64,000 nucleotides of DNA, taken from NCBI GenBank assembly GCA_900315935.1, contig ONBB01000001.1, forward strand, positions 248,001-312,000. The letters run 5' to 3'. Shown here piece after piece: positions 1-8,003 of the stretch (positions are counted from its first letter, which is position 1; each line of letters opens with the position of its first letter). Position numbers and translations under genes: made by a program. The stretch is from an uncultured Bacteroidales bacterium. GTDB taxonomy: Bacteria > Bacteroidota > Bacteroidia > Bacteroidales > P3. The notes below the pieces were generated by a model. The model had not been told where the DNA came from. It searched no databases and saw nothing but the letters and a program-made list of their open reading frames with translations.

Positions 1-645
1 AGTTTTGAGAAACGCTTCGGCAACGAGAAACCTATGTTCCTCTGCCACTCGGGTATCCCTGAAAAATACTTGGAGTCGATTAACAAGGATTTGGCCAATG
101 GGGTGAAACGTTTTGCCTTTGTTGGCAGCCTCTATGAATTGAAGAATGTAGACATCACTCTTCGTGCTTTACACAAGGCCATGGTCGGTAAGGAATACAC
201 TTTTGATATTGTAGGCAGTGGAGCAGAGCATGATAACCTTCATCGTCTGGTTGATGAGCTGGATATGGGTGACCATATAGTGTTCCATGGTCAGATGAAA
301 CGTGACGATGCACAAAACATAGTCAGGAATGCCGACTGTTTTGTTATGGTCAGCTCTCGCGAAGCATTCGGATTGGTCTATGTGGAGGCTATGGCTAAAG
401 GTTGCATCGTGATCGGTACTAAGGGTCAGGGAATTGATGGTATCGTGACCCATGGAGAGAACGGTTTCCTGTGCAAGGCTCGTGATGTAGATGGCCTCGC
501 TGATGTTATGCAACAAATTGTTAACTTGCCGCAATTAGAATTGCAACAGATTTCATCTAATGCAGTTGCAACAGCGGCAGATTTAACGGATAGAAAAGTG
601 GCGGAGCATTATATTAATTCAATTATTAATAGTCACAATTGTTAG
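1..645 (+). CDS. GT4-type glycosyltransferase, 3' part
   Basis: The reading frame is open from the first base, so the gene begins upstream and only the C-terminal domain is present. Seen: FVGSLYELKNVD, then a nucleotide-sugar-binding Rossmann half with the SREAFGLVYVEAMAKG block, which carries the E-x7-E type signature of GT4 retaining glycosyltransferases, and a conserved GENGFL turn. Known: such enzymes move a sugar from a nucleotide donor to a lipid-linked or growing glycan on the cytoplasmic face of the membrane. Context: it is followed after 18 bp by an LpxA-like acyltransferase and sits in a polysaccharide locus, so a capsule or O-antigen role is inferred. Donor and acceptor cannot be told from the sequence. 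Confidence 0.9.
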   Translation, partial: SFEKRFGNEKPMFLCHSGIPEKYLESINKDLANGVKRFAFVGSLYELKNVDITLRALHKAMVGKEYTFDIVGSGAEHDNLHRLVDELDMGDHIVFHGQMKRDDAQNIVRNADCFVMVSSREAFGLVYVEAMAKGCIVIGTKGQGIDGIVTHGENGFLCKARDVDGLADVMQQIVNLPQLELQQISSNAVATAADLTDRKVAEHYINSIINSHNC

Positions 646-663
646 GGAATAGATGAATTCAAT

Positions 664-1344
664 ATGAACAACATTCATCCAACAGCTATTATTGACAAAA
701 CCGTTGTCCTTGGCGACAACAACACCATAGGTCCATACACTGTCATTACAGGCAATACCATTATAGGGAACGATAATTACATTGGTCCCCACACCGCCAT
801 AGGGGTTCCTGCCACCGATACCAAGCAGGTGGATTATGGATACGAAAACCCTCATTTGGAGATAGGCGATAACAATATCATTCGTGAGTTTTGTGTGGTG
901 GAGCAACCTTGCTATGAAGCCTTGTCGAAGATTGGTAACAATGTTTTTCTTATGCAAGGAGTCCATTTGTCGCATGATAATATACTGAAAGACCATGTAG
1001 TTATCACCAACCAATGCGTGGTGGGAGGTATTGCCAAGATTTTTGACGGTGCTGATTTGGGCATGGGTTGTACCATCAACCAGTATTCTATCATTGGCCA
1101 TTACTGCATTGTGGCAACTGGTGCCCCTTGTATGAAAAATGTGAAACCCTTCAGCCGTTACATCCCCAACAAGCCTATATCAGTCAACGCGTATGCTATA
1201 AAGAAGTATGGTTTTATGGACTATTTGGATGAGATAACAGCCTACGTGATGGAAGGGGCAATGCCAACGACGGAAAGAGTCAAGGCGATTGTGGATGAGT
1301 TTGACCATTGGGTTGAGAAATACGGGCATGAGACATATAGATAG
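664..1344 (+). CDS. LpxA-like hexapeptide-repeat acyltransferase
   Basis: The protein has 226 residues. The N-terminal two thirds are hexapeptide repeats ([LIV]-G-x4) predicting a left-handed beta helix. An HLSHD motif at residues 101-105 matches the HxxHD site of UDP-GlcNAc O-acyltransferase LpxA, where the second His is the catalytic base. The C-terminal tail is shorter and less regular than in housekeeping LpxA (about 260 residues). Being inside a glycan locus, it more likely N- or O-acylates a nucleotide-amino sugar than makes lipid A, but that is inference. Start ATG follows the upstream glycosyltransferase by 18 bp, consistent with co-transcription. Confidence 0.8.
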   Translation: MNNIHPTAIIDKTVVLGDNNTIGPYTVITGNTIIGNDNYIGPHTAIGVPATDTKQVDYGYENPHLEIGDNNIIREFCVVEQPCYEALSKIGNNVFLMQGVHLSHDNILKDHVVITNQCVVGGIAKIFDGADLGMGCTINQYSIIGHYCIVATGAPCMKNVKPFSRYIPNKPISVNAYAIKKYGFMDYLDEITAYVMEGAMPTTERVKAIVDEFDHWVEKYGHETYR

Positions 1345-1485
1345 TTGAGAGTTTAGGGTTTAGAGTCAGTTAATGAGTTCAAAGTTTAGTAGCTTAGAGG
1401 GTTCAAGGTTAGTTGTTGGCTGTTGGCGAAGCCAAGAATATCTGTGATTTCTGTGCTATCTGTGTGACAAATTAAAAAATAATCT
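1345..1485. repeat. Intergenic degenerate repeat tract (gtttagag / ctgtgatt types)
   Basis: No coding sequence is visible. The first part is built from degenerate units such as GAGAGTTTAGGGTTTAGAG and GGTTCAAGGTTAG, the same word family that flanks the four-helix-bundle gene further on. The second part has ATCTGTGATTTCTGTGC and AATCTGTGAG, related to the CACAGATT arms seen elsewhere in this locus. It reads as remnants of cassette ends without a cassette. Confidence 0.6.
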
Positions 1486-1494
1486 GTGAGAAAT

Positions 1495-2634
1495 ATGAAT
1501 ATACCTTTTCTGTCATTAAAAGAAGTAACAGCTCTTCATGGAGCTGAAATCAACGAGGCCGTCACCAGTGTGGTGAACAGCGGCTGGTATCTCCAGGGTG
1601 AGGAGAACGAACGCTTCGAAACCAATTATGCCAATTTTATCGGCACCAAGCACTGCATTGGCTGTGCTAATGGTTTGGATGCCTTGATCTGGATATTCCG
1701 TGCCTATATCGAGTTGGGCGTAATGCAGCCAGGTGACGAAGTGATTGTTCCGGCCAACACCTATATTGCCACCATACTCGCAATTACCGAAAATGGCTTG
1801 AAACCTAATTTGGTTGAGCCCAAGTTGAACACCTTGGAGATTGATGATGACTTGATTGAGGCAGCAATTACTCCTAAGACCAAGGCTATATGCATCGTGC
1901 ATCTTTACGGACGCAATGCTTATACTGACAAAATAGGTGAGTTGTGCAAGAAGTATGGTTTGAAACTTATTGAAGACAATGCCCAGGCACATGGGTGTAT
2001 GGTAAAGGTTAAAGGTTATGGGTTAGAGGTTAAAGAAATGATGACGGGTAGCATCGGGGATGCGGCTGGGCATAGTTTCTATCCGGGCAAGAACCTTGGT
2101 GCCTTGGGAGACGGTGGTGCTGTTACTACTAACGATGATGAGTTGGCAGAGGCGGTACGGACGCTGGCCAACTATGGCTCTCAGAAGAAATATGTGTTCA
2201 AATACACCGGTCGCAACAGTCGTTTGGACGAGATTCAGGCTGCTGTGCTCGACGTAAAGCTGAAATACCTCGTTGAGGACAATGCTCACAGAAAAGAGGT
2301 GGCTAATTATTACTATAATCATATCAACAATCCGCTGGTTAGTTTACCTGATCGCCTGCCCGATGAGCAGAATGCCTACCATCTTTTCCCGATATTAGTG
2401 GCAGGTGGCAAGCGTGATGCCCTGCACGACTATCTGGATCAAAATGGTGTAGGCACTGTAATCCATTATCCCATTGCCCCACACAAGCAGGAGTGCTATA
2501 AAGAGTGGAATCAGATGAGTTTTCCCATAACCGAGCGTATTGCCGATGAGGAATTGAGCTTGCCCATTGGCCCTGCCATCAAGATGGAAGAAGTGGCCGA
2601 AGTTGTTAGACTGATCAACGCTTATAAAGGTTAA
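1495..2634 (+). CDS. DegT/DnrJ/EryC1 sugar aminotransferase, FdtB/QdtB-like
   Basis: PLP-dependent nucleotide-sugar aminotransferase of 379 residues. Seen: the internal-aldimine lysine K199 in [14 protein letters not shown], the EDNAQAHG cofactor block (residues 160-167) and the VPANTYIAT substrate loop. The [16 protein letters not shown] wording is typical of enzymes that aminate dTDP-3-keto-6-deoxyhexoses (FdtB, QdtB, DesV). This fits rfbB, rfbA and an FdtA-like isomerase about 28 kb downstream. I chose the ATG opening MNIPFLSL; a GTG three codons earlier is possible. Oddity: residues 170-182, just before the conserved [12 protein letters not shown] block, are encoded by a copy of a local intergenic repeat inserted in frame. 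Confidence 0.9.
   Translation: MNIPFLSLKEVTALHGAEINEAVTSVVNSGWYLQGEENERFETNYANFIGTKHCIGCANGLDALIWIFRAYIELGVMQPGDEVIVPANTYIATILAITENGLKPNLVEPKLNTLEIDDDLIEAAITPKTKAICIVHLYGRNAYTDKIGELCKKYGLKLIEDNAQAHGCMVKVKGYGLEVKEMMTGSIGDAAGHSFYPGKNLGALGDGGAVTTNDDELAEAVRTLANYGSQKKYVFKYTGRNSRLDEIQAAVLDVKLKYLVEDNAHRKEVANYYYNHINNPLVSLPDRLPDEQNAYHLFPILVAGGKRDALHDYLDQNGVGTVIHYPIAPHKQECYKEWNQMSFPITERIADEELSLPIGPAIKMEEVAEVVRLINAYKG
2001..2040 (+). repeat. Intergenic-type repeat inside the aminotransferase gene
   Basis: The stretch is built from GGTAAAGGTT, AAAGGTT, GGGTTAGAGG and TTAAAGAAATG. These are the words found at 2641-2679 directly ahead of the four-helix-bundle gene, including the terminal TTAAAGAAATG. It stays in frame and adds about 13 residues in a surface-loop position between two conserved blocks. 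Confidence 0.75.
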
Positions 2635-2644
2635 AGGCCTGTAA

Positions 2645-3048
2645 AGGTTAGAGTTTAGAGGTTAAAGGTTAAAGAAATGGAAACGATCTTTAGTTTTGAG
2701 AACTTGAAAGTTTATAAGGTGGCGAGAAATCTTGTGAAAGAGATATACCTCTTGCAAGGTGAATTCCCACAGCAAGAGCGATTTGCTCTGGGCGATCAAG
2801 TTCGTCGTGCGGCTGTGTCTATCACGGCAAACCTTGCAGAAGGTAGTGGTCGTCAATCGCCAAAGGAAAAGATTCGTTTCATTGAAATAGCTTTTGGCTC
2901 TATGACAGAGGTTTTCTGTGAACTTCAGACTGCTTGTGACCATGGATATATCAATGAGGGACAATTGAATGCATTGCGACCTCTGTTCACTGAAGTTGCT
3001 AAAATGCTCTCAGGTCTCAGAACATCTCTAACCTCTAAACTGTAACCT
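2645..3048. mobile_element. Four-helix-bundle (IVS-type) cassette bounded by 23-bp inverted repeats
   Basis: The left arm (2645-2667, AGGTTAGAGTTTAGAGG...) and the reverse complement of the right arm (3026-3048) match at 21 of 23 positions by hand alignment. The arms enclose a single small gene, and the right arm encodes that gene's last residues and its stop codon. The pattern resembles intervening-sequence elements of 23S rRNA, which carry the same protein family between complementary ends, but here it sits between two glycan genes. No transposase is present. Confidence 0.65.
2677..3045 (+). CDS. Four-helix bundle protein (23S rRNA intervening-sequence protein family)
   Basis: The protein has 122 residues and is almost entirely helical by composition. 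The family signature is clear: FENLKVYKVARNLVKEIY at the start, FALGDQVRRAAVSITANLAEG in the middle, then FIEIAFGSMTEV and a leucine-rich last helix (S23/IVP family, TIGR02436-like). Members are encoded in 23S rRNA intervening sequences and as stand-alone genes in many Bacteroidetes; their biochemical role is not established. The final residues TSLTSKL come from the right inverted repeat rather than from conserved protein. It is a passenger in the glycan locus, between an aminotransferase and a glycosyltransferase. Confidence 0.88.
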   Translation: METIFSFENLKVYKVARNLVKEIYLLQGEFPQQERFALGDQVRRAAVSITANLAEGSGRQSPKEKIRFIEIAFGSMTEVFCELQTACDHGYINEGQLNALRPLFTEVAKMLSGLRTSLTSKL

Positions 3049-3063
3049 GTAAACTTTACAAAA

Positions 3064-4317
3064 ATGAAAATCTGGATTGTTAATTATTACGCTGGCACTC
3101 CAGCGACAGCTGGCAACCCTCGCTATTTGAAATTGGCAAAATATTTCATGGAAGCAGGGCATGAGGTCATTACATTCGATGCAGGGAGTACTGCGAATAT
3201 TGCGGATAGTGAGTTTCAAGGCGGCAACTTTGTGGAAAGGCAATACGATGGTTATAAGTTCGTCCATGTTCGTGTGCCACACTTCGAGGGTAACGGTGTG
3301 AAACGAATGCTCTCCATTTGGAAGTTTGCACAAACTATTTTAAAAGGTCACAAACAATTTGAGCGTCCGGATGTCATCTTGCAGAATATCCATCCGCCTT
3401 TCGATTATCCAATTGTTAAGTTGGCCAAGAAACTGAAATGCAAGTATATCGCTGAGGCTTGGGATCTGTGGCCCGAGGATTTTGTAACCTTCGGGCTGGT
3501 GGGTGCCAATAACCCCGCCATGAAGGTGGCCTACGCCATCGAGAAGCGTTATTACTATGCCGCTGACGACATTATCTTCACCTTCCTCGGAGCTTTCTCC
3601 TATCTGAGGCGTCAGGGATGGATGAAAGATCAGGGAGGGAAGATAGAACCCAAACATCTGCATTATATCAACAATGGCATTGATATGGAGCAGTTCGATA
3701 AAGACAAGGATGCTTATCCCCGTCAGGATGCCGATATGAATGATCCTGATACCTACAAGATAGTCTATCTTGGCTCCATCAACAAGGCGAACAACGTAAA
3801 GACACTTATCGATGCTGCCGCATTGTTGAAGGACAACCCTAAGTATCGCTTCTTTATCTATGGCAACGGCGCCTATCGACCGGAACTGGAGCAGTATGTG
3901 AAGGACAACGGAATCGCCAATGTGGTGTTCAAGGAAACACGCATACCGTTGGAAGAATGTGCTTGGGTGGTGAGTCAGGCCACGGTGGGCATCATGAACT
4001 ACGAAAAAGGATTTGGCCGGTGGGGCGTAAGCAGCGGCAAGATGTTCCAGTATCTGGCCGCAGGCCGTCCTATCGTCTGCAACATCGACATTGCCTATGA
4101 CAATCTCATCGAGGATAACCATATCGGCGTTGCCCGAGACATTGAGACCCCACAAGAGTTTGCCGAAGCCATCCGCAGCATAGCTGAGCTTCTGAAAGAA
4201 GAATACGATGCTATGTGCAAGAGGGTGAGAAAAGTGGCAGAAAAATTCGATTACAAAGTCCTCGCTGCCCGCGAACTCGATGTAATTGAAAGTGTCCCGC
4301 AGAAATGGCGGAAATAG
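3064..4317 (+). CDS. GT4 glycosyltransferase, WbuB/WcaI-like
   Basis: The protein has 417 residues with the two Rossmann domains of GT-B enzymes. The N-terminal half has MKIWIVNYYAGTP and AEAWDLWPE, the latter typical of WbuB-type amino-sugar transferases. The C-terminal half has IVYLGSINKANNVKTLIDAA and a donor-binding SSGKMFQYLAAGRPIV segment. It would add a sugar, often an N-acetylated 6-deoxy sugar in this subfamily, to a lipid-linked oligosaccharide on the cytoplasmic side. The start ATG lies 18 bp after the four-helix cassette gene. The last eight residues, SVPQKWRK, and the stop are supplied by the palindromic repeat that begins at 4293, so the native C-terminus has been replaced. Confidence 0.9.
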   Translation: MKIWIVNYYAGTPATAGNPRYLKLAKYFMEAGHEVITFDAGSTANIADSEFQGGNFVERQYDGYKFVHVRVPHFEGNGVKRMLSIWKFAQTILKGHKQFERPDVILQNIHPPFDYPIVKLAKKLKCKYIAEAWDLWPEDFVTFGLVGANNPAMKVAYAIEKRYYYAADDIIFTFLGAFSYLRRQGWMKDQGGKIEPKHLHYINNGIDMEQFDKDKDAYPRQDADMNDPDTYKIVYLGSINKANNVKTLIDAAALLKDNPKYRFFIYGNGAYRPELEQYVKDNGIANVVFKETRIPLEECAWVVSQATVGIMNYEKGFGRWGVSSGKMFQYLAAGRPIVCNIDIAYDNLIEDNHIGVARDIETPQEFAEAIRSIAELLKEEYDAMCKRVRKVAEKFDYKVLAARELDVIESVPQKWRK

Positions 4318-4399
4318 CAGAAAATGCCTTCGGCAAATAAAAATTTCTGCACTTTCTGCACTCTCAGCCGGACAATAAAAACAAAATAATCAGCGAGAG
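4293..4399 (+). repeat. Palindromic repeat, copy A
   Basis: Starts TGTCCCGCAGAAATGGCGG, has a short loop GCCTTCGGC, then a complementary half with TTTCTGC words and CCGGACA, and ends in CAGCGAGAG. The halves pair imperfectly. It overlaps the end of the preceding glycosyltransferase gene and is followed at once by the start codon of a GxxExxY remnant. Confidence 0.8.
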
Positions 4400-4553
4400 A
4401 TGACCGAGAATCAAATATCATATCAGATAAGGGGCGCAATATATGATGTGTACCTATCTCCGCTTGATGGGCTTGAAACTCGGCATTTTGGTGACCTTTA
4501 ATACTAACGACATACTTGAAGACAGTATCTTCCGTGTTGTGAATGGATTGTAA
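4400..4553 (+). pseudogene. GxxExxY protein remnant with internal deletion
   Basis: The 5' end reads MTENQISYQIRGAIYDVY, the typical N-terminus of GxxExxY proteins. The 3' end, in another frame, reads TYLRLMGLKLGILVTFN and then SIFRVVNGL and stop, the typical C-terminus. The middle of the family, including the GxxExxY motif and the PD-(D/E)XK core, is missing, so this is a deletion remnant of roughly one third of the gene. The start codon directly abuts palindromic repeat copy A, and the stop lies 4 bp before copy B. A functional short peptide cannot be excluded but is unlikely. Confidence 0.8.
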
Positions 4554-4556
4554 TAA

Positions 4557-4670
4557 TTCCCGCTGAAATGGCGGAAATAGCAGAAAAGCCTCCGGCAAGA
4601 ATTATTTCTGCGCTTTCAGCGCTTTCTGCGGGACAAAAAAGAAAACTATCATCAGCGAGAAATAAAAACA
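4557..4670 (+). repeat. Palindromic repeat, copy B
   Basis: Closely matches copies A and C: CCCGCTGAAATGGCGG, loop GCCTCCGGC, then TTTCTGCGCTTTCAGCG and GCGGGACAAAAA, ending CAGCGAGA. It follows the GxxExxY remnant and provides the first codons of the nucleotidyltransferase-family gene in an open frame. Confidence 0.8.
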
Positions 4671-5752
4671 AATATTCTGTGGGAGACACATTATCTACCT
4701 TAATCCACTCTGCTCTGACAAATCAGCCTATCAGCGGGAACTATACCGAAGAGGAATGGCAGCGGTGCTTCGATATGGCATTGGCGCAGAACGTGCTGGC
4801 CATGACCTTCCCAGCCATGACTGCTTTGCCTAAGGAACAACGTCCATCGTTCGTTTTGTGGTCAAAGTGGATGGCATACGCACAAAGTGTTGCTGAACAG
4901 TCGCAGTATAAATGTGAGGTGGTCAAGAAGATTGGGGCTTGGTTGGCTGAGGATGAGCTGTCAACTACTCTTATTAAAGGCTTTTCAATTTCAGTACTAT
5001 ATCCAAGACTTGAATTAAGAGAGTTTAGTGACATCGATATTTTCTCGGGTAAGGATTACGATGCTGTCAATGCATGTTTTGCCAAACATGGTGTGAAGGT
5101 GGACAGTGTGGATGGTCATCATGCTTACCTCAAAGTGGATGGAATTTCAGTGGAACATCACTTTGCTTTCTCGAATACCAAAGTTAAAGATGGTTTGTTA
5201 GGACCAGAAGAGACACTGAAGCAATTGGCTGTTAAAAATCAACAGCCAACCTCAATACCAGGGATTTATTTCCCTACACCAGCGTTCACAGCTCTGTTTG
5301 TGGGCTGGCACGCATACGAACACTTTTTGCAAGAGAAGATACAACTGCGTCATGTTATAGACTGGGTGTTAGCTTTACGCGCACTGACACCCAGTGATGC
5401 GGTTGTAGTCCGCCAGACAATAGAAAACGCTACTTGGAGCAGGTTCGCTGATACATTGACAGCAATAGCAATTCATCAACTAGGATTACCACAAGAGTGG
5501 TTCCCTGCAAATGAAATAGAAATCGCCAACAGTATTGACGAAGTGCAAGAACAAATGGTATGGGACGATATAATAAATACGTTGCATACTCCCCACAGTC
5601 ACAACTCCAATTCTCGCCGTATAAGCATAGGCAAACGGATACTAAAGAACTCATGGAAATACAAAGCCTTCGCCAATATCAGTGCACAGGAAGCCCTGTG
5701 GAAAGATGTTGTAGGACATTTCAAATCAAAAATAAAACGACCACAGATTTAA
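4568..5752 (+). CDS. Nucleotidyltransferase-family protein (NTP_transf_5-like)
   Basis: The protein has 394 residues in the longest form. Residues 137-160 carry LIKGFSISVLYPR and SDIDIF, the Gly-Ser plus DxD arrangement of the NTP_transf_5 family, often found in glycan loci as a putative nucleotidyltransferase of unknown substrate. About the first 33 codons come from palindromic repeat copy B and are not family sequence. A GTG at 4679 would give a protein of 357 residues free of the repeat, so the native start is uncertain. The last residues, RPQI, overlap a CACAGATT repeat arm, so both ends of this gene have been reshaped by repeats. The function is inferred only from family and context. Confidence 0.75.
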   Translation: MAEIAEKPPARIISALSALSAGQKRKLSSARNKNKYSVGDTLSTLIHSALTNQPISGNYTEEEWQRCFDMALAQNVLAMTFPAMTALPKEQRPSFVLWSKWMAYAQSVAEQSQYKCEVVKKIGAWLAEDELSTTLIKGFSISVLYPRLELREFSDIDIFSGKDYDAVNACFAKHGVKVDSVDGHHAYLKVDGISVEHHFAFSNTKVKDGLLGPEETLKQLAVKNQQPTSIPGIYFPTPAFTALFVGWHAYEHFLQEKIQLRHVIDWVLALRALTPSDAVVVRQTIENATWSRFADTLTAIAIHQLGLPQEWFPANEIEIANSIDEVQEQMVWDDIINTLHTPHSHNSNSRRISIGKRILKNSWKYKAFANISAQEALWKDVVGHFKSKIKRPQI

Positions 5753-5870
5753 CGGATGAATCGGATGAATCCGTACAATCAGTTCAATCCGTGTTCAAAG
5801 CCATTAATCTATTAAGCCACTAAGCAATTAAACTATTAAGCAATTCAGTAAACTTTAACCTTTACAAAGA
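5742..5870. repeat. Solitary cassette-end repeats between two glycan genes
   Basis: Contains CACAGATTTAACGG at 5742 facing CAATCCGTGTTC ending at 5796, which resemble the terminal arms of the GxxExxY cassettes but have no gene between them. It continues with a tandem AAGCAATTAAACTATTAAG tract, then GTAAACTTTAACC and the ATG of the next gene. It looks like an empty or collapsed cassette site. Confidence 0.6.
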
Positions 5871-6506
5871 ATGTATAAGCATTTCTTAAAGAGACTCATC
5901 GGCTTCCTCGGAGCCTTGGTGGCTGTCATTCTTTTGTCGCCACTTTTCATATTCGTCATGATTTGGCTGCACTTCGCCAACAGGGGTGCAGGTGCATTTT
6001 TCTTCCAGACACGAATAGGTAAAGGTGAGAAGCCTTTCAAGGTGATGAAATTTAAGAGCATGACCGATGAGAGGGATGAAAAAGGTGAATTGTTACCTGA
6101 TGCTCAACGTTTGACCCAAGCAGGAAAGTTCGTGCGAAGCACGTCCATTGACGAACTTCCGCAGCTGATAAATATACTAAAAGGCGACATGGCTTTTATT
6201 GGACCTCGTCCACTGCCGCCAGTGTATCTGCCTTATTATACCGATGAGGAGGCCCATCGTCATGACGTACGTCCTGGTATTTCGGGCTGGGCACAGGTGA
6301 ATGGCCGTAAGAACATTACTTGGCAGCACAAGCTGGAGTGTGATGTGTATTATGTGCAACACCTGACGATGTGGCTTGACATCAAGATATTCTTCATGAC
6401 TGTAATGAATGTATTCAAACGCGAAGGCGTGGGAGTGGAGAGTAGTGGTGTAGTGAGCCTTTATGACACTCGTGATGTGCAACGCCCGCAATACTTACAG
6501 AAATGA
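5871..6506 (+). CDS. Initiating phosphoglycosyl transferase (bacterial sugar transferase family)
   Basis: The protein has 211 residues, the size of a monotopic PglC/WecA-independent phosphoglycosyl transferase. It has one N-terminal hydrophobic segment (about residues 10-32), then FQTRIGKGEKPFKVMKFKSM, an STSIDELPQLINIL block with the catalytic Asp-Glu pair, GDMAFIGPRP, and RPGISGWAQVNGR. It transfers a sugar 1-phosphate from a UDP-sugar to undecaprenyl phosphate at the inner face of the membrane and so begins synthesis of the repeat unit. Presence of this gene argues that the locus builds a complete lipid-linked glycan. It overlaps the next gene by 4 bp (ATGA), so the two are translationally coupled. 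The sugar is not determinable. Confidence 0.93.
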   Translation: MYKHFLKRLIGFLGALVAVILLSPLFIFVMIWLHFANRGAGAFFFQTRIGKGEKPFKVMKFKSMTDERDEKGELLPDAQRLTQAGKFVRSTSIDELPQLINILKGDMAFIGPRPLPPVYLPYYTDEEAHRHDVRPGISGWAQVNGRKNITWQHKLECDVYYVQHLTMWLDIKIFFMTVMNVFKREGVGVESSGVVSLYDTRDVQRPQYLQK

Positions 6507-7585
6507 GGGAAATAGGCAGTGAGTTCTGGCTGGAACGGGAGCTTTCGGCAACCTCTAATAGAGATGGGTGCTTTGTGCTTTCGGGCAGAACGGCGATAGA
6601 CTTAATCATTCAAGATATTGCCAAGAAACAGCCTGTGCGCTCGGTTTATATGCCTGCATGGGGTTGCGACTCGATGATTGCGCCGTTTCTCTCACGTGGA
6701 GTAGAGATTGGGTTTTATGATATATGTCCCGCAGAAATAGCAGAAAACGCAGAAAAAGCCTCCGGCAGAATAATTTCTGCCATATCTGCGCTTTCAGCGG
6801 GACAAAAAGAACTCAGCGAGAGTATTCTCTATGTGACCAACTATTTCGGGTATGAGAACACGATTCCGATAGAAACTGTTAAACGGTTCAAGGAGAAAGG
6901 TGCTGTTATTCTCTATGATAGGACGCACTCGTTCTTGATGGTTAATGACCCGTACTTGGAGCTGGCGGATTATAGCTTTGCCAGTATCCGCAAGTGGATG
7001 GGGGTGATTGGTGGTGCTGAGGTAGAAGGGGTGAAAGATGTGGTTCTGAAACCTTGTCCGTATTTGGAACCGAAAGAATCGGCCATGCGGATGAAGCAGG
7101 CTTATATGGCGGGTGATAACACCATCAACAAGCAGGAGTTCCTGAGTCTCTATGGTGAGTTTGGACATCATCTGGCGGAGGATTATCGCGACTATGAAAT
7201 GGATGACCTCTCGTATGCCATCTACAAGGCTACCGACTTTGAGGTCATGAAAGCCCAGCGCAAAGCCAATGCACAATATCTGTACGAGCATCTGAAAGGC
7301 GTGCGGTTTATGTATGACCTCACAGATAAAGCCGTACCACTGTTTGTTCCTGTCCTCTTCGAGAGCAAAGAGCAACGTGATGCTGTCCGCAGGAAGCTTA
7401 TCGAAGCCGAGATCTACTGCCCCATCCACTGGCCCAAACCCTCTCAGATTACAGCCGACTTCGAGGCCAACAAGATATATGACACCGAGCTGTCATTGAT
7501 ATGCGATCAGAGATACACCACAGACGATATGGCCAGAATGGCCGCTGTGATTAACGAACACGGATTTAACGGATTAAATGGATAA
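6503..7585 (+). CDS. DegT-like PLP aminotransferase with repeat-derived insert
   Basis: The protein has 360 residues with a fold-type I PLP transferase pattern: SGRTAIDLIIQDI near the start, YMPAWGCDSMIAPF, ILYDRTHSF (PLP-facing Asp-Arg region), and a probable Schiff-base lysine K164 in SFASIRKWMG. It probably aminates a sugar or small-molecule precursor of the glycan. Two oddities are seen directly. Residues 76-106 are encoded by palindromic repeat copy C, inserted in frame between FYDIC and SILYVTNYFGYEN. The last residues, NEHGFNGLNG, are encoded by the terminal arm of the following GxxExxY cassette. Whether the enzyme tolerates the 30-residue insert is unknown. Confidence 0.8.
   Translation: MREIGSEFWLERELSATSNRDGCFVLSGRTAIDLIIQDIAKKQPVRSVYMPAWGCDSMIAPFLSRGVEIGFYDICPAEIAENAEKASGRIISAISALSAGQKELSESILYVTNYFGYENTIPIETVKRFKEKGAVILYDRTHSFLMVNDPYLELADYSFASIRKWMGVIGGAEVEGVKDVVLKPCPYLEPKESAMRMKQAYMAGDNTINKQEFLSLYGEFGHHLAEDYRDYEMDDLSYAIYKATDFEVMKAQRKANAQYLYEHLKGVRFMYDLTDKAVPLFVPVLFESKEQRDAVRRKLIEAEIYCPIHWPKPSQITADFEANKIYDTELSLICDQRYTTDDMARMAAVINEHGFNGLNG
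6725..6822 (+). repeat. Palindromic repeat, copy C, inside a coding sequence
   Basis: Runs from TGTCCCGCAGAAATAGCAG through GCCTCCGGC to GCGCTTTCAGCGGGACA and CAGCGAGAG. It is read in the same frame relative to the repeat as copy B, giving a related peptide (AEIAE...RIISA...SALSAGQK) in both proteins. Confidence 0.85.
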
Positions 7586-7588
7586 ATT

Positions 7589-7963
7589 ATGGCTTTGATT
7601 TACAGCGACCTCAGCTATGCTATCAATGGAGCCGCGTTTCAAGTTTACAACAAATTGGGACATGGCTTTCTGGAAGCGGTGTATCAAGAGGCTTTGGAAA
7701 TAGAGTTTCAAAGATGCAATATCCCTTATGAGCGTGAAAAGGAATTAAAGATAATCTACGACGGAATTGAACTGAAGCAAACCTACGAAGCAGACTTTGT
7801 CTGCTATGGGAAGATAATTGTAGAACTGAAAGCGGTAAGCGCATTAGATGACGCTCACCGTTCGCAGGTTTACAATTATCTTCATGCCACTGGCTACAGA
7901 TTAGGTTTGCTGTACAACTTCGGATGTTCAGAAGAATTAGAAAAAGAAAGAATAGTAGTTTAA
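7589..7963 (+). CDS. GxxExxY protein (PD-(D/E)XK nuclease-like), copy 1
   Basis: The protein has 124 residues, normal length for the family. Seen: GFLEAVY at residues 26-32 gives the GxxExxY motif, and YEADFVCYGKIIVELK supplies D69, E79 and K81, matching the PD-(D/E)XK nuclease pattern (PDDEXK_3-like). The C-terminal YNYLHATGYRLGLLYNFG block is also typical. Members are abundant in Bacteroidetes and other phyla, commonly beside repeats and sometimes in rRNA intervening sequences; a defined activity is not established. The gene starts 3 bp after the upstream stop. It is about 80 percent similar by eye to the copy at 31.7 kb. Confidence 0.9.
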   Translation: MALIYSDLSYAINGAAFQVYNKLGHGFLEAVYQEALEIEFQRCNIPYEREKELKIIYDGIELKQTYEADFVCYGKIIVELKAVSALDDAHRSQVYNYLHATGYRLGLLYNFGCSEELEKERIVV

Positions 7964-8003
7964 TAACGAACACAGATCTAATAGATATTACGGATAAGAA
8001 TCA

